From Pampus argenteus (taxonomy: Eukaryota > Chordata > Actinopteri > Scombriformes > Stromateidae): DNA of 64,000 nucleotides. Of the stretch, positions 24,081 through 37,919 are shown one piece after another (position 1 is the first letter of the stretch; each line of letters begins with the position of its first letter). The stretch is taken from contig CM072862.1 of the NCBI GenBank assembly GCA_036937835.1, positions 18,134,501 to 18,198,500 of the forward strand, given 5' to 3'. The notes under the pieces were generated by a model, which saw only the letters and a list, made by a program, of their open reading frames with translations, was not told the DNA's origin and did no database searches. Made by a program: the position numbers and the translations under genes.

Positions 24081-27000
24081 GGTGAATGGAAGGTCATCAG
24101 TAAATATAACACTTGATGTAGACCAATGGAAAAAAGTAATTAACATTTGCTGTTTTTTTTTTATCATTTATTCATTTTGTTTCATTCATCTGGATAAATT
24201 TCATTCATTTTATTTATCACAGGTACAGTTATCATCATCATCATCATCAAAGCGCATCACATCCTCATCGAACACACCACATAAGAACAATGGACGTACG
24301 TTAAAAAGTATATGTAAGTATAATGGAATCTATTTACTATTTTCAATCACATATTAAAGTCAAGTATCTCTTCATATTGTATCATGAAACTTGGCTGAGT
24401 TTACGACTGGTCATGGCTGTAGGAGGGCAACATCCTGGTAATGAACTTTGAAATATTTGACTTGATGAGGTTACAAGGTTGGTCCGAACATATCTGTTCA
24501 GCCTTGCTTTCAGGTCCTCTGAAGAACACATCTTTGTTCGCTGCGTCCTTCAATGCATCCAGCCTTTGGAGAGGCCTGCAGCTGTATTAGTATAACACAC
24601 AGCAAGAAATTTCAATTCAAACAATTTTCTATGACAGGGTTTTTACATGCTACAATCATGTCTATTAAAGAGGGGGAAAAAAATATGCACATTTTCTAGT
24701 TCTATATTTCTGTTCTGGGGTTCTACTGGAATATCTTTGTGTTTTACAGTTTAGAAAACTCCTCATCTATCTTTATGCAGCCCTTCTGTTCATCCTCTGT
24801 CTGAAACAGACAGTTTTAGCTCCTGTCTCTTTATCTCAAGTGTTTGTATGAGTGTTGTCTTGTTTTCTGAAAAATAGGCCTGGAAAGCTGAATCTGTCAC
24901 CAAATGATTTGATGTCATTTCAGACAGCTTAAGCTACAATTAGATATCAAAGATACAGAATAATCAACATCACTCCATTTCCTAACAGATCAGATATACT
25001 TGAGCTCTCTCTCTCGCATGCTGAACCTTTTCTCTCGCCCTCAGTTCTTGGTACTTCTGTCCATCATTCAACACCTAAGCTCATGCGTCATCCTCTTTGA
25101 AAGTCAGCTCAGGCAGTCCATGTCATGATGACATTTCATACTCAGATCTTGAATACATAATTCATCAGAATTCACATATTTTCAAACTACGTTCTTACCT
25201 TAATATGACCGTGACACATCAATTCATTTTCAATTTCAATTTACAAAACTGTGCTACTTTCAGGTTCCTGTGAATACTGTAGCTGCATGGGTGAATATAT
25301 AGCCGACTTTAAAATGAGTAAGACACACCTTTGAGGTCTTACACATCATAATAGGTGCAAGAAATGTGCACCGATGTGGATGGTGGTAAGATGGGCACCC
25401 AGATGTAAGAAGAAAAAGAAAATCCTGGAACATTTATAAGCTTTTACTCTGAAATGTGTAGGTTGAGCTAGAAACAGGCTTTCACCTGCACTGTAAACAA
25501 GAGAAGAGTTTTTTTTCCTCATGATGATTATAGTTATTCTCTTAGCCATTTTCAGTCCGACTTAGTGTTGTTATTGCACCTTTGAGATGATGGAAAGTAC
25601 TGAGAAATCTTTTGTAATGAATGTCTTTGTTATGATATTATGATATTACTCTGTGTGGCTGTGTGGCTCATCATGCTCAAGAGATAACTCAAAAGATAAG
25701 AAAACAATAGTTTTTGTCATAAATAAACTTTAGAGGTCACAGTAAAAAGTCTGACAAAGGTCTGCTTTAGCAGGTGGCAGTTGAGAGAAATCATTTTGAG
25801 TCAAATATGTGCAGTGGGAACGCACACAGCACAGTTTTTTCCCAACAGACATTTTGTCATAGTAGACGTTACTAATAACGTTAACGATGTCTCTTTTTTC
25901 TGTTCAAGTGTCCCAGTAAGCCAGTGAGTCAGCGTGCACGATAACAGAACCCCTAAAATGAAGCAGCTAAATATATGTTAGTCATCATTAATGTTATTGT
26001 TTACACTAGTGATTTTCCTGCTGTGACATGTCAAAATGTCTTATGTGGAAAAGTGTTCAAGTGTGGCCTTTTTTTTCTGCCCTATAGAAAAAACTGAAAT
26101 GAAAATAAACGAACAGTAACAGCTGAAGGATGTCTTCTAACTATTTGGTTTCTTTGGTTCAATACCAAGAACGGGAATAGCTTAAGTGTTATGAATGAAA
26201 ATACCACACTGTCTAAACTGTGGTGTGTCATACCCAAACAATGTCACCGGATGCCTCTGGCAGTGAAAATACAGTCAACTATTAAATGGGTCCATAATTA
26301 ACGTTACATTTACTGTAATGTTTGAAAATAAAGACCTCCGGCCACGGACTAAACGCAGGCATGGAAAGCTCTCCTGTCATAATGGTATTTGATGGGAAGT
26401 GGAAGGAATGTTAGAGCAAATGCTACAAGTCTGGCTCATCAGTCAGGTTGATAGGAGGTATATATATGTGTGTGTGTGACTAACATGGTTATGCACTCTG
26501 AAGCAAACATTTTCGATGACATTTACACTCATGTTAACGGCACAGTTGCTTTGATAACATGAAGGTCAGGTCCAATACGCACTTCTGATTAAGGAAAGGC
26601 ATCCCTGGTTTGGAATTTGATCTATGCATGGAACAAATCCACTCATTTCAAAGGCGATTGGTCATCCCGATGTTAAACATCTCAAAGAGGACTATTAACG
26701 AGGTGTTCCAGGAAGTAACAGCCCTTTCGCATTCCAATAATTCTTAAATGATGTCCAAATTCAGTGTTATTCACAATGGTATCCCTCTTTCTCTATCTTC
26801 TTTTCTGCTTGTGATTTCTCTCCACCCCTGCCTTTCTCCTCCCCTCAGTGTTATTCTCACCTCCAACTCCCAAAACTGCAGCCTGGCTGACTCATCACTG
26901 GCCTTGCCATTAGGCCCCTGCCAACACTCACTGATTAAATCATAAAGGAAGAGAAAAATGGGGGGTTATTGAACATACCGGGCCCTATGCATGTGCCAGT

Positions 27001-27225
27001 GATAAATTGAAAATACAGTAAACAGGGTGTTGAAGCACAGACAGCAGTCCAATCATATATTTAAAGTATATTTGAAAAGTTACATTCTCTCATGTCTGGC
27101 TAGTATATAACATGAATAATAGATGTATACAGAATAGACAGCGGAGAACAAATTCTGAGAATGTGGACGCCAGTTACAGCAGTGTTATTGTAACAGTGAC
27201 CATGGAGATGATGAGTAACATATTT

Positions 27226-27295
27226 AAAGCTGCATTAATCAATTGTTGGACACTAGAGGGCAGAGGAACTCCAAAACACGCTGATAAATGCACAA
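27226..27295 (+). repeat. teleost repeat piece (GGACACTAGAGGGCAG)
   Basis: AAAGCTGCATTAATCAATTG followed by TTGGACACTAGAGGGCAGAG and GAACTCCAAAA, a short segment repeated across fish genomes. Confidence 0.5.
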
Positions 27296-30200
27296 ACCTA
27301 AAATATGTTCACCTTACAAAGTCGACTTTACTTACAGTACGTATATATTGCCTGATTACACATCCAGCTGACAAAGAGTAACATTACCACCTATGTCTCG
27401 TCTGTACTTAAATATGGATCAGAGAAGTTGACATATACGGAGAAAGATTTGAGATGTAGCGCTAGTAGGAGAAAACAGGTATTTTATCTCACCATAATCT
27501 TCGGTATTATGACTTTAATGACAGAATATGACATTAATCGGGAAGTCAGGACTTAATGATGATTTAAAAATGTGTAATTTTCCATTTTACTTGGCACATT
27601 TTAGACAAAATGACATATAGCATTGGTCTGGCCATCTCTCCCACATGAATTAGTGAAACAGCGCCACTCACAAATGCAGAGGATTGTAAATGTTAATCAG
27701 TTTGTGTGGGGAAAAGGGGTATTGCAATCCTACAGCAGAGGCTATCTTGCCAAGCACTCTGTTAAAGCCAAAATCAAAAGGACCTATTTTTTTTTCTTCT
27801 AAGGAGCTCTAAGAATGTAGTTTGGGAGGTTGTAAGACTAGAATAGAGATTTTGTATTTCCAGGGGTCTCGTCTGGGTCAAGGTACTCAATGATAAAAGA
27901 GAAGTTACATTTACATCAACAGTTGGTTATACATCACTGAGGAAAGACATACCAATTCTCTAAGAAAATTCACTCCATGACTATCTCAATGGAGTGATGT
28001 CAGTCCCTAAACAGCTCTGTGTTTTGTCATGCAGGGATGTCGGCCAACACCGCAAGAAGTCTGGTGAATCTCTATAAACGTGGTCTGGCTCTTTTTTCGT
28101 ACATCATGCTGGAAAAATGCATACGCAGTGTTTCGCAAAATGGGCACGGTCCAACACCACGTATTCATCATTTACAAGAAGAGGGTTGAAGTGATAAATG
28201 ATGGGGAGCTGGGTGTTTGGAGGGAGAGGATGAGTTGCCCTCCAACCTTCAACATCATGCTTCACGATTAAGGTAATGTAATAAAGGTTTACTATGAGGA
28301 TAGAGGGGCTGGTGAGTCATAGGTCAGTGGTGGGTGTAAGGTGAGAACATCGGAAAGCCTGAGGCATTTAGGGAGTTAATGAGGCCTCGTGCATCTCCCA
28401 AGCGCCCAACATTAAGAGTTATTACTTCCTCTCCTGCTGTAGCTACAAGCACCTTGCTTCATTCACAGCCTCAATACAACCGCTCTAATGGCAAACGCAA
28501 ACACACGTGCACAAATACACAAATGTTTCTATGTTTGTTTTTTTTGCTTCATCCTTATCCAGTTTAAATCAAAACATGATCATGCACCTCACAACACACT
28601 TACAAGCATCATGATTTTTTCCTCAACTACAGCCATTGTGTATATTTATAGTGATGCAAATAGGACAGTGCAGTACAACATTTAACTTACAGCCAAATTA
28701 ACCTACCTTGTCTCCACATATGACCGAATTGCATTGCTATAGTATTTCATTACTCTGCTGCGACTTACATCCCAAGAACTCTTTGCAATGAGGGCGTCCA
28801 TAGAAGGTGCCAAAGCACTGCTGCTGCTTCTCAGACAGCATTTTATCTAACACACCTCCATTAATTATGTTTCATTCAGAAAACAGTGGAGGCTAGGAGG
28901 TGTCACGAACAAAATACAATAATTTGTGCTCTTGAATTAATTTATTTGTGCTATTGATTTAGCATCACCTTCATGATGAGATATGTAGCTATACTTTTTG
29001 GTTTAGGCTGTTAAACAAATCTTAATGTTATATTTTAGATTCATTTTTACAGGTAATTGTGCCGTTTCAGTGTAAAGGCTTTTTGTTTTCTTCTTCAAAC
29101 TTCTTCAAACTTCTGCCTGACTGAATGTATCATGTCATGTGAATGTGTCAAAGGCTCTACAAGAAGACATACTGTATATCATATCAAGAGCACAAATTAG
29201 TAATCTCTCTGCTCAAATTATGAAATAGAGATCACACATGATGAAAATCGTGTATTTATTCATGTTGCTTCTCCTGTCACCTCCACTATTTTACCCCCCA
29301 AATGGTAAATTACATGTAAAAGTATCTGTTTTTGACAAACTGGGTTCCTGAAATAGCAATGAAACATCCATTAATCCAACAAGACTTGAAACTGGTCTGA
29401 CTACTTTATTTAAAACCGTTAAATACTCCACTGCATATGCTTCATTGTAATGTTTCCTTTGACCCAGCTGATGTGAGATATTTATGCAAGACTCATTCAG
29501 AAATATGTTTCTCACAACTAAAATATGTAAACTGCCTTCTGCTAGTCAGACTGAACTCCTGCTCCCACAGCACTTCGTGACAAGTTTCAATATTTACATT
29601 TTTCTGTGACATCAAAATGCACCAGACTTAACAAAAGAAAGATGAATATGGAGCAGGGCTCTGGCTTTGTTCTTCAAAAGGAAACAGTTTCTCATCCTCA
29701 AAATAGTGCCGTCACCTGGCATTTACAGACAATTACTTGTAACTGTCAAAATGCTAAGTGTTGAGGGTCAGTGGTGCTTTGCAGATGCTTTTGGAATAGC
29801 TGTTCTGCCACCATTGTTTCTTTTTAATTGTGTTTTTATTTATTTATATACCAAGAGACACCGACATTGGAGCTACACAGTCTATTGACATGTAAATTAT
29901 GTTAGCAGGCACATTTGTTTAAGAGTGTGAGCATGTTTGTTTCAAGGGCTTCTTGTAAAACAATTTATAACCAAAGGCAAAAACTATGTCTGGACAGTTC
30001 ATTAAAAATTGTTTGTATATGAGTTCTGTTTTTCTATTGGGGTCTGCGTGGATCCTTGGTTCAGTTCAGTCTGTTTTGCCTGTTTAGTCTAGCCTTGTCA
30101 ACTGCTGCTCTGTTGAGTCCTTGTTCTGTCTGCATCGTCTGTTCTGTCCTGATCTGGGTTTCCTGTACTCCTGAATGTTTGAAACTAATAGTTTTCATTT

Positions 30201-33200
30201 AAAGCTGCCTCTGCTCTCTGTGTTTGGGTCCTACCCTGCTGATATATATACTCCCTCACCGTGCCACTGTGCTTTTTCTGCTAATATACTTTCTTTGAAG
30301 TGCCTGTATTCTTTACCTACATACATATTCTCATTTTATATCCTTTTAAAAATTATTTTGGATGTTCATTTTTGAAAATCATTAGTTGTTTTTTTCATAA
30401 TTCTATTTTCTAAAATTATATAAAATCAAATTTCATATATTTTTTTAATGAATCTGCATATTTAGTGATAATATTTACTCCTTTTTTTGTTCAGGTTTTT
30501 TAAAGATGCATATTTTAAGTTTAATCAATCGTATATGTAGTAGAAATTATAGATAAATGATTGAAAGTAATTAACCTTAATTAAGTCTGTAATTATTCAA
30601 TTGGCACATTTTAGCTTCCATAATTATTATCAGTCAAAGTGAACTGATGTTCTTATATCTGGTTGTCTTAATTCATTGTTATCTTAATTCAAACACATGC
30701 ACTTAAAGCTTAGGTTAAATTGTATAAAGACGAACTCAGACTTGACACTGTTCATGACTTCCTGTTTTGTCAACAGTGGTTTATAACCTAAAATGTTTAC
30801 ATATTGTCATGGGAGGAGTGATATGTAATACCCTGAGAAAAAAAAAGATATATTATATATTATATAATTATAAAATTCCTCAATGAACATGGATTTTAGT
30901 GCATCCCTCATTAATCGGAGGCATTGTTCAAATCAGTCTGGTGTTGATGTCTGAATGTCAGGTTTCCAGGACCATGTACAGTTTATTTCAAGCAACCATT
31001 TTATAGGATTAACATTATGTATATAAGAACTCTAATATTTTCTTTAATTAGTCAGTTCTTAATTATCGGTCATTCATTCTGTTGTTGAGGATGTTTGTTT
31101 TCGGCCGAGTGGTAATAAAAAGTCAGTGTGTTAATGTGCCCTCCTACCATCTAGACTATGACTCATATCTAAGCCTCACTGCAGAGAGTTATATGTGATG
31201 TGAATACTTATAAAGGCAACAATCCTAAACTTGTTTCTACGCTTAAGGTGTTTGTGAGTAAATCAGCTGCACTTGTTTTATGTCAGAGAGGATGCGGATG
31301 TATGCTTTTTAAAATAGGATATGAGAAGGAAATGTATCGATACACAAATATATGATTTGCTTTCTGGAACTGCTGTCTTTAATTATCTATTTAGATCTTA
31401 CTTTTGTACATTCATATGATTGGTTGCATTATAGTGTTACTAAGATAAGATGAAAAGTCATATATTAATCCTATGTGGCTCTTGTTTACAAAGAAACATT
31501 TCTATACTTACATTTTTTTTTCATGCTTGAAAGTTATTGAGTGCATTTGAGGGAGGGAGGGAGGGGGAACGCTATCTGACCAACTGAAATAACTGTTGTT
31601 TGACGTCATGACTTTATTTTTAGAAGGTAATATATGGGTGTGGAAGTGCCTTTTCATGTTAGAATCAAAATACAAACACATAACATACACACACACACTG
31701 ATGCACCCATGTGCACATGAGCACACAATTGTGTGTGTATGTGCACGCAGGTGAGAGTTTTTCTCATCTGTGCCAGGCAAATGTATATATTCACACCTGC
31801 TGATGAGCTATGAGATGAGATTTGTTTGCACGTGTACTGATAGGCTGTAAGTTCGGAGGGGTTACTGTGTTTATGTACGCGAGCCATATAGAAACATTGG
31901 AATTTTGTATTGCATCAGATATGTTTTTGTTTCTCACCTGTAATATACTCACAATGTTCAACATTTGATAAGTTTGGCTTTTTTGTTAAATTAAAAAAAA
32001 CTGTTTTTTTTCTACAAAACATTTATGTTTTTCAAAATAATAATAAATATAGTTTTAATCAAATGTGATTTTTTTTGTTTTCTTATTTTTTTTATTTAAT
32101 TGTTTTATCTGTAAAGGACAGTCCATAACAGCTGAGAGCTAATATACCAAAGTGAAGCTTCATTGTTGTATCAGTTCAGTGTCACCATCAGTTTTGGGAT
32201 TAACATTAAAGTTTGGGGAATTTCTTTAATGTATTTTTATTTCTCAGTTAAATTAGGAAATTATATTTTGGTACATTGAAATTGTTGCAACAAACTGATT
32301 TTATTTGGGGTTTTTTTTAAAGCACTTTATGCAAATTCTATGGGAACAGACGGTAGAAGTAGATTACAGTATTACACCTGCATACTGAGAAGTGATGCGT
32401 GTACTTATTCGCCAATTTACTAATTTAATTTAGTCAGTATGTGTTATACGGTTCCCCTGTTTGCTTGCTGGTAAGGTTTAACCAACATTTCAGACCATCA
32501 AATATTTTGTATGCATACAATTAAAATAAAACAAAATCAACAAATACATGTTAATGAGTTCATTCAAACTAAATAACAGTCAAGTATTAAACAGAATTAA
32601 GAATAAATCATACCCTCTGCTGACATACAGAGTTGATGAAAGGTGCCTGTCCTGTATGGAAGTCCAGGATTGCCAATGTTAAAAATATTATTATAATTAG
32701 TATTATGAACTAAGGAACTGAGGAATGTACTAAACATTTAGGTAGCAGGCTTTTCATTTGTAGTAGGTGCTGAGATACACAGAGATACACGACATAGTAT
32801 ATAGTATATAATATATATATACACTCACTGATTACATGGAAATGTGTTCCCTCTTGTAAGCTAATGGGTGGAGAAAAGTTTGGAACACTTTTCAATATAC
32901 GTAATGCACTCCAGCACACCACACTCAACCCTCTACAACCAACAATAATACATATAAAGTAGAATCACCTTTCTGACTGAAAATGTATACTTTTCATAAA
33001 AGTAGACTTTATGGCAGAGCTGTTGTATTGGATTGCATTAGATTGCACAGGTGTTTCTAAATTTTTAATGGTTCATATTTGTTTTCTTTTGCAGATTTTT
33101 TTTTTTCATTTTTCAAATTAACAAAATAAAATGCCAAAAAGAATTTATATTACTGAAAAACATGAATAATTTGTCCAGAACCTACTATCCATTAAAATGA

Positions 33201-35675
33201 CATTGTCATAGCCAAAGAAAGCAGGATACTTTTATTGACCTTTGAAGATTAAATAAAGCTTTAGTTTTGGGAAAAAAAAGGAAAAAGGAAATATGAATGA
33301 ATAAATGAATGAATGTTGGTCTGCGTATGCATGCGCATCTCTGTGAAATTTCCACTGAAAATACCAGACAGCATTTCAGTCAGTAGGGGGAGAAAACACT
33401 TCATCCCACAGTTGTATCAGAGCTCTTGGTCTCCTCTTGCTCTCTCTCTGCCTCATGAGTCTCCCTCCCCCACTGTAGGCAACACCATGAGTCAGAGAAT
33501 GGCACATTGACATCAGTGGCATGGCCAGCTTCACACAGAGTCAAAGATCCAGCCTTGACTTTATTTCACTGTCCAGATTTTGTGAATGTATGTTTTTGAG
33601 GAGCTTTTGTTTGGATGGAACAAACTTTCAGAAATCATCATACGTAACTCATAACAGATTTATTGTTTTTGAAAGAAACACAGTTAACAGAGACAACAGA
33701 TAATGCAACAGAGACAGTCTACTACCAAAGCCTGAGGGAATTAGTTAAGGGCACAAATTTTTTTTTATTTTTTTTTCCTGTCTCTCTGTTTGAACCTTTG
33801 CCTCCCTTTGCATCTGTCATTGATCTGGAAGTTGTCACATAGATCATAGATTAAGATTGAAGTTGTAATAACATGTAAATATGTCTTTTCAAGAATGGAA
33901 TCTCCATGCCGTTGTCAGGTAAAATTAGTGGTACAGAGATATGAATTAAAGGCAAGGGCAGGTGAAAGTGAGTTTAACACTGTCAAAGTCAATGGTGGTA
34001 TCAATAATTCAAGTTTTAAGGACAAAGCACAACTCTGTCTCCTATTTTTATTTATTTATTTATACTACAGTTGATAATTTGCAACAGATTTGGAGAGAAA
34101 CATAATGCTGCATGGATTATGTTTTTATCCAAAACACTAAGAACGTATTTCATTTGTTTTTCACTTCTGCATTACAAAATCTCCTTATGCCCAGTAACTA
34201 AAGCGCAAATGATGTTTGTATGCTTATATTTAGAAACTCACAGCTCCTGGTCATGTTTGTGGAAAGATCATAGTCTTCGTTTGGTATTGAAAAAGACTAA
34301 AAACTAATTTTGGATCGAATTTCGGCTCCAACGTGTACGGATGTATTTGAGAAGTTGATATTTGGTTAAAAAATGTGAAAATTAGTGAAATCTTACTATA
34401 GTTTGTTTCATGATTTGTTTCCCTAACCTCCCTAACCAGAAGTCTGCCAAGGAGCAGTTTGCAAGAACTGGCCAATCAGAATAGAGTGAGCTAATCAAGG
34501 GGAGGGGGGGCTAAAACAGACATGGCCGGGTTCAGACAGACTCTGGATTGAGGGGAAAGTGTCAGTATGAGTTAAAGATTTTTTTTTAACTGTAAATCAT
34601 CCAAAGATATTCCTGTAGAGCCCCAAAATAGAAATATAGACCTATATTCACAGTATATCCCCTTGACGTCTGCAGACATCTGTTTGTTATTTGGTTTAGT
34701 CTTGTTTGGATACAGTTTAGAGGTGACAATGATTTTTTTTCTCTTTTAAATAAAGCATACTACCAGATTCTGACTATAATAATAATAACATGCTCTTAAC
34801 GCCCAGAAAGAGCTTCCAAAAGTGTCTTGGGAGGTGCAAAGGGCAAAGACCAGAATGCAGCGACTGGCAAAGACAGAGTGTAGGTCGGGTTAGGTCAGGG
34901 CCAGGCCAGCATGCAGGCCAAAGATGGTCAGAAAAAGGAAAACAGAGAACATGCTTGGCAAGTTAATCAAGTCAGTGTCAATACTGGTGTGATGGTACAG
35001 GTTTTGCACTTGTTAGAGATGTTTCATGAAACATCACTGAAACCTTGAAGTCATGCATCCTCTGTGTGCTTGTTTTCTATGTTTGCTAAAAAAGTGATTG
35101 TTGTAGTTATTGTTACGTGTGTCGGCCGTCATATTTAAATTACATACATGCAATTAGCTGCTAAATGAATTACTGTGTTCATCAGCTAGTTGCCAACAGT
35201 CTGCCGTTTGGTTCAGGGCAGGTATCATTGGCCTGCTGTGGCTGTGTTATTGAGCATTGAGTCTTTACTGTTCTGTTACCGTTTGACGTCGTGTACTGTA
35301 TATTTCTAGATATACAATTATACCAAATATTGCCATAATTTATGAGTAATTTCCAAGTGAATCGTTACGTTACTTGGTCTGCAGTAAACCGGGATTTATG
35401 TCAGAAGACCACATATGCTCAGAAAATGAAAATATAAGTGTGACTAAAATGTGAATATTCTCAGATAATGAGGAAGTTGCCACGTTTAAGCATGATAGAT
35501 GGGGTGAATACAATGGTTGGATGTGCCTTATAACCAATCAGAAAGCAAGGGCAGACTAGTAGGAAAAAAAGAGTCACGATTTTGACGCCTGCCTTTGCAT
35601 TATATTGGGGAATGTGAATACATCCTAAATAACATCAACAGCCTATAAATAGAAACACGGGTAAATGGCATCACA

Positions 35676-35678
35676 CAA

Positions 35679-35703
<25 letters not shown>
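35676..35703. repeat. (CA)n microsatellite
   Basis: About 14 CA units. Confidence 0.9.
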
Positions 35704-35709
<6 letters not shown>

Positions 35710-36574
35710 TACACAACACAGACATGTTCTGCATTTTAATTGTCTCACCGTTTGAAGTAACTCAAAGTGAATATGTGATTTGTCAATTGATTCTTTTTCT
35801 CCCAGGCTATGAATAAAATGCTTTAATTATAGATGTACTGACGTCAGATGTCCGCCTGAATGTTGTATGTGGTGCAGACCTCTTTCTCCGGGCAAGCTAC
35901 TTCCCCCACCCTACTCTCAACCCACCAGCACCCCCACCGTCACCCCTCCTCCAGCAGACACCCTCATGCTCTCCTAAGCTGACGCCCCTACCTGGCATGA
36001 ATGGAACTTGAACACGTTGCAGGCAGCTCGCAGACAGACATCAACCAATCAGAGAGAGCTTAATGCAAAAATTAAGTCTGTTTCTCTATATCTGCCAAAA
36101 CTCACCCTACATTTATTACAATCCTCCCCACTAGGGGCTCGTCTGTGCCGTGCCATCTGAGCACTGCTACTCTGTGGAGCAACTAGTAAAACGTCCAGTA
36201 AATTACATCTCAGAAGAGCTGGATGTGTGTAGAAATTATGGAAAGCTGTGTTTTTATAGTTTGTTCTTAAAGACATTGTGCAAGTTATTGTGAAATAAAC
36301 ATTTATGATTCTGTTTTTCACAGAGATCTATTCTGACAGTTGATGTTTGCAATGATTAAAATATCTCTCCTCTAGTTAAGTAACTAAAGTGTTTGACCTT
36401 GTATAACTTTTGTGAAACAACAAAGTAGAGAAAAACACAAGTGCACGAATAGAGGTGAAAATTAATTTCAGGAAAACCAACTTTTTAAAGGTGCCAATAA
36501 CATTATTTTTACATATTATAATTAATAATTTAACTTGTGTATGTACATCTATTTTCTTGATTGACCCTTAAATA

Positions 36575-36765
36575 CTTAATGTCTAAATGTCAGAAAATAG
36601 TACAAAAAAAGTCACATACAACATATTCCGTTTACAATAAAATATAAAAAACTAATTCTCACAAATAGCTGGAAATAAATAATCACTTATAAAAATAGTT
36701 GCTCATTATATTTCTGTCGATCAACAAATCGATTAATTAACAATAATTAATAATCCCTAAATGGG
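36575..36765 (+). repeat. copy of the AATCGATTAAT-ended teleost repeat
   Basis: Contains AATGTCAGAAAATAGT, AAAATAGTTGCTCATTATAT and TTCTGTCGATCAACAAATCG followed by ATTAAT. These are central and right-end motifs of the same family as 2638-2900. Confidence 0.65.
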
Positions 36766-37439
36766 TTAGTTTACACTAAAATGTCAGAGAGTAGTTAATG
36801 ACTTCTGTTAAACCTTGAGAAAATAAGGATTGTGATTTTCGTTTTGTCTATCTATTTATCCATTTTATAATCAGTGCTGGCTGGACGATGCCTGGGAGGA
36901 GACGCCCCACGGTGTGTTAAGTGATGAAGGTTAGTAGTTTGTGTCCGAGCAGCTCCTTAAAACTATTTAAAGTGTTGTTCTGCTAGTGATGGGTGAATCA
37001 TCACAGCGCAGCTCTGCCAGCCCTGATCCATCACTAACAGTATATCCTGCATTAATGAGCTCCTTATCAGCATAAACCTACACTGCTGAGATACGTGAGC
37101 ATTTGCTCTTTTAACCTGTACATGGTTAAGTCTAGGAGATATTAGAGGATGTCGGTCATGCTGTTTTTTTGTCTATCTACCGGTGTCAAGCAAAGGTGTG
37201 ACTCATTGTGCTCTCTTGTATTATCGACAAATTTATAAATTTCACTATCAAGGTATATGAAAAAATCATTTGTCTAACACCTAATGACAAACCTTTGGAC
37301 TTCTTTTGTTTGATACCTCTTTTACTTCTTTGATTACATGTGAAAAAAAAAAAGAAAGCTTTCACCGTCATTGCATATAACACATTTCAGGCTTAATGAG
37401 TATTCCCACCCTATAGTGAGGAAAGAGACAAAGACAGAC

Positions 37440-37760
37440 AGGCATTGCTAGGACTGGTGTATGCCGTGGATGTGAAGAGATCCTTTTGAGGAGGCGGAGG
37501 GATGGAGGGAGGCAGAGGCACATTGAAGCAGATGCAGAGAAATGTGAGAGGGTGTCAGTGAGACTGGTGATGACGCGCTCATGGCTGCGGAGAGCTGGCG
37601 AGGCCGCGGCCCTGGCTCTGACTCACCTCATCCCCACGGGGCCTCCTGGTTGACGTCACTCAGCGTGCGCTGTGGCATTTCTCTGCTTCAACTTCTTTGT
37701 GAGCAGCAGCCACACTTGAGCCTTTCTCACATCTGAGAGGCTCTGAAAATCTGCATTTGT
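37440..37760. promoter_or_regulatory. candidate regulatory segment with AP-1 and CRE sites
   Basis: An unusually GC- and CpG-rich stretch (for example GAGGCCGCGGCCCTGG near 37600) in an AT-rich desert. It carries a TGACTCA (37620-37626) and a perfect CRE TGACGTCA (37651-37658) about 30 bases apart. No open frame or exon was recognised. It could be an enhancer, an unannotated promoter, or simply a GC-rich patch. Confidence 0.35.
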
Positions 37761-37772
37761 CTATGCGTACAG

Positions 37773-37919
<147 letters not shown>

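Larger units (their letters stand above)
24090..36570. other. gene-free interval, part 2
   Basis: AT-rich sequence without a recognisable gene. It contains a CAT/ATC run (24230-24250), a TG run (26465-26478), a teleost repeat piece (27226-27295), a doubled CTTCTTCAAA (29090-29112) and a CA microsatellite (35676-35703). A C-rich patch lies at 35890-35960. A few moderately GC-rich patches (26800-26950, 33310-33540) could be conserved non-coding DNA, but alignment would be required to say so. Confidence 0.55.

Noticed and set aside
24218..24285. Exon-like segment: TTTATTTATCACAG acceptor, an ATC-run frame reading SSSSSSKRITSSSNTPHKNN, and a GTACGT donor
   Set aside because: Good-looking splice sites, but the frame is dominated by a simple repeat, the flanking exons are missing and no family match is recognised.
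28080..28271. Open frame near a GC-richer stretch (28030-28270)
   Set aside because: Checked for lin7c, bdnf or kif18a similarity by eye and found none; probably chance.
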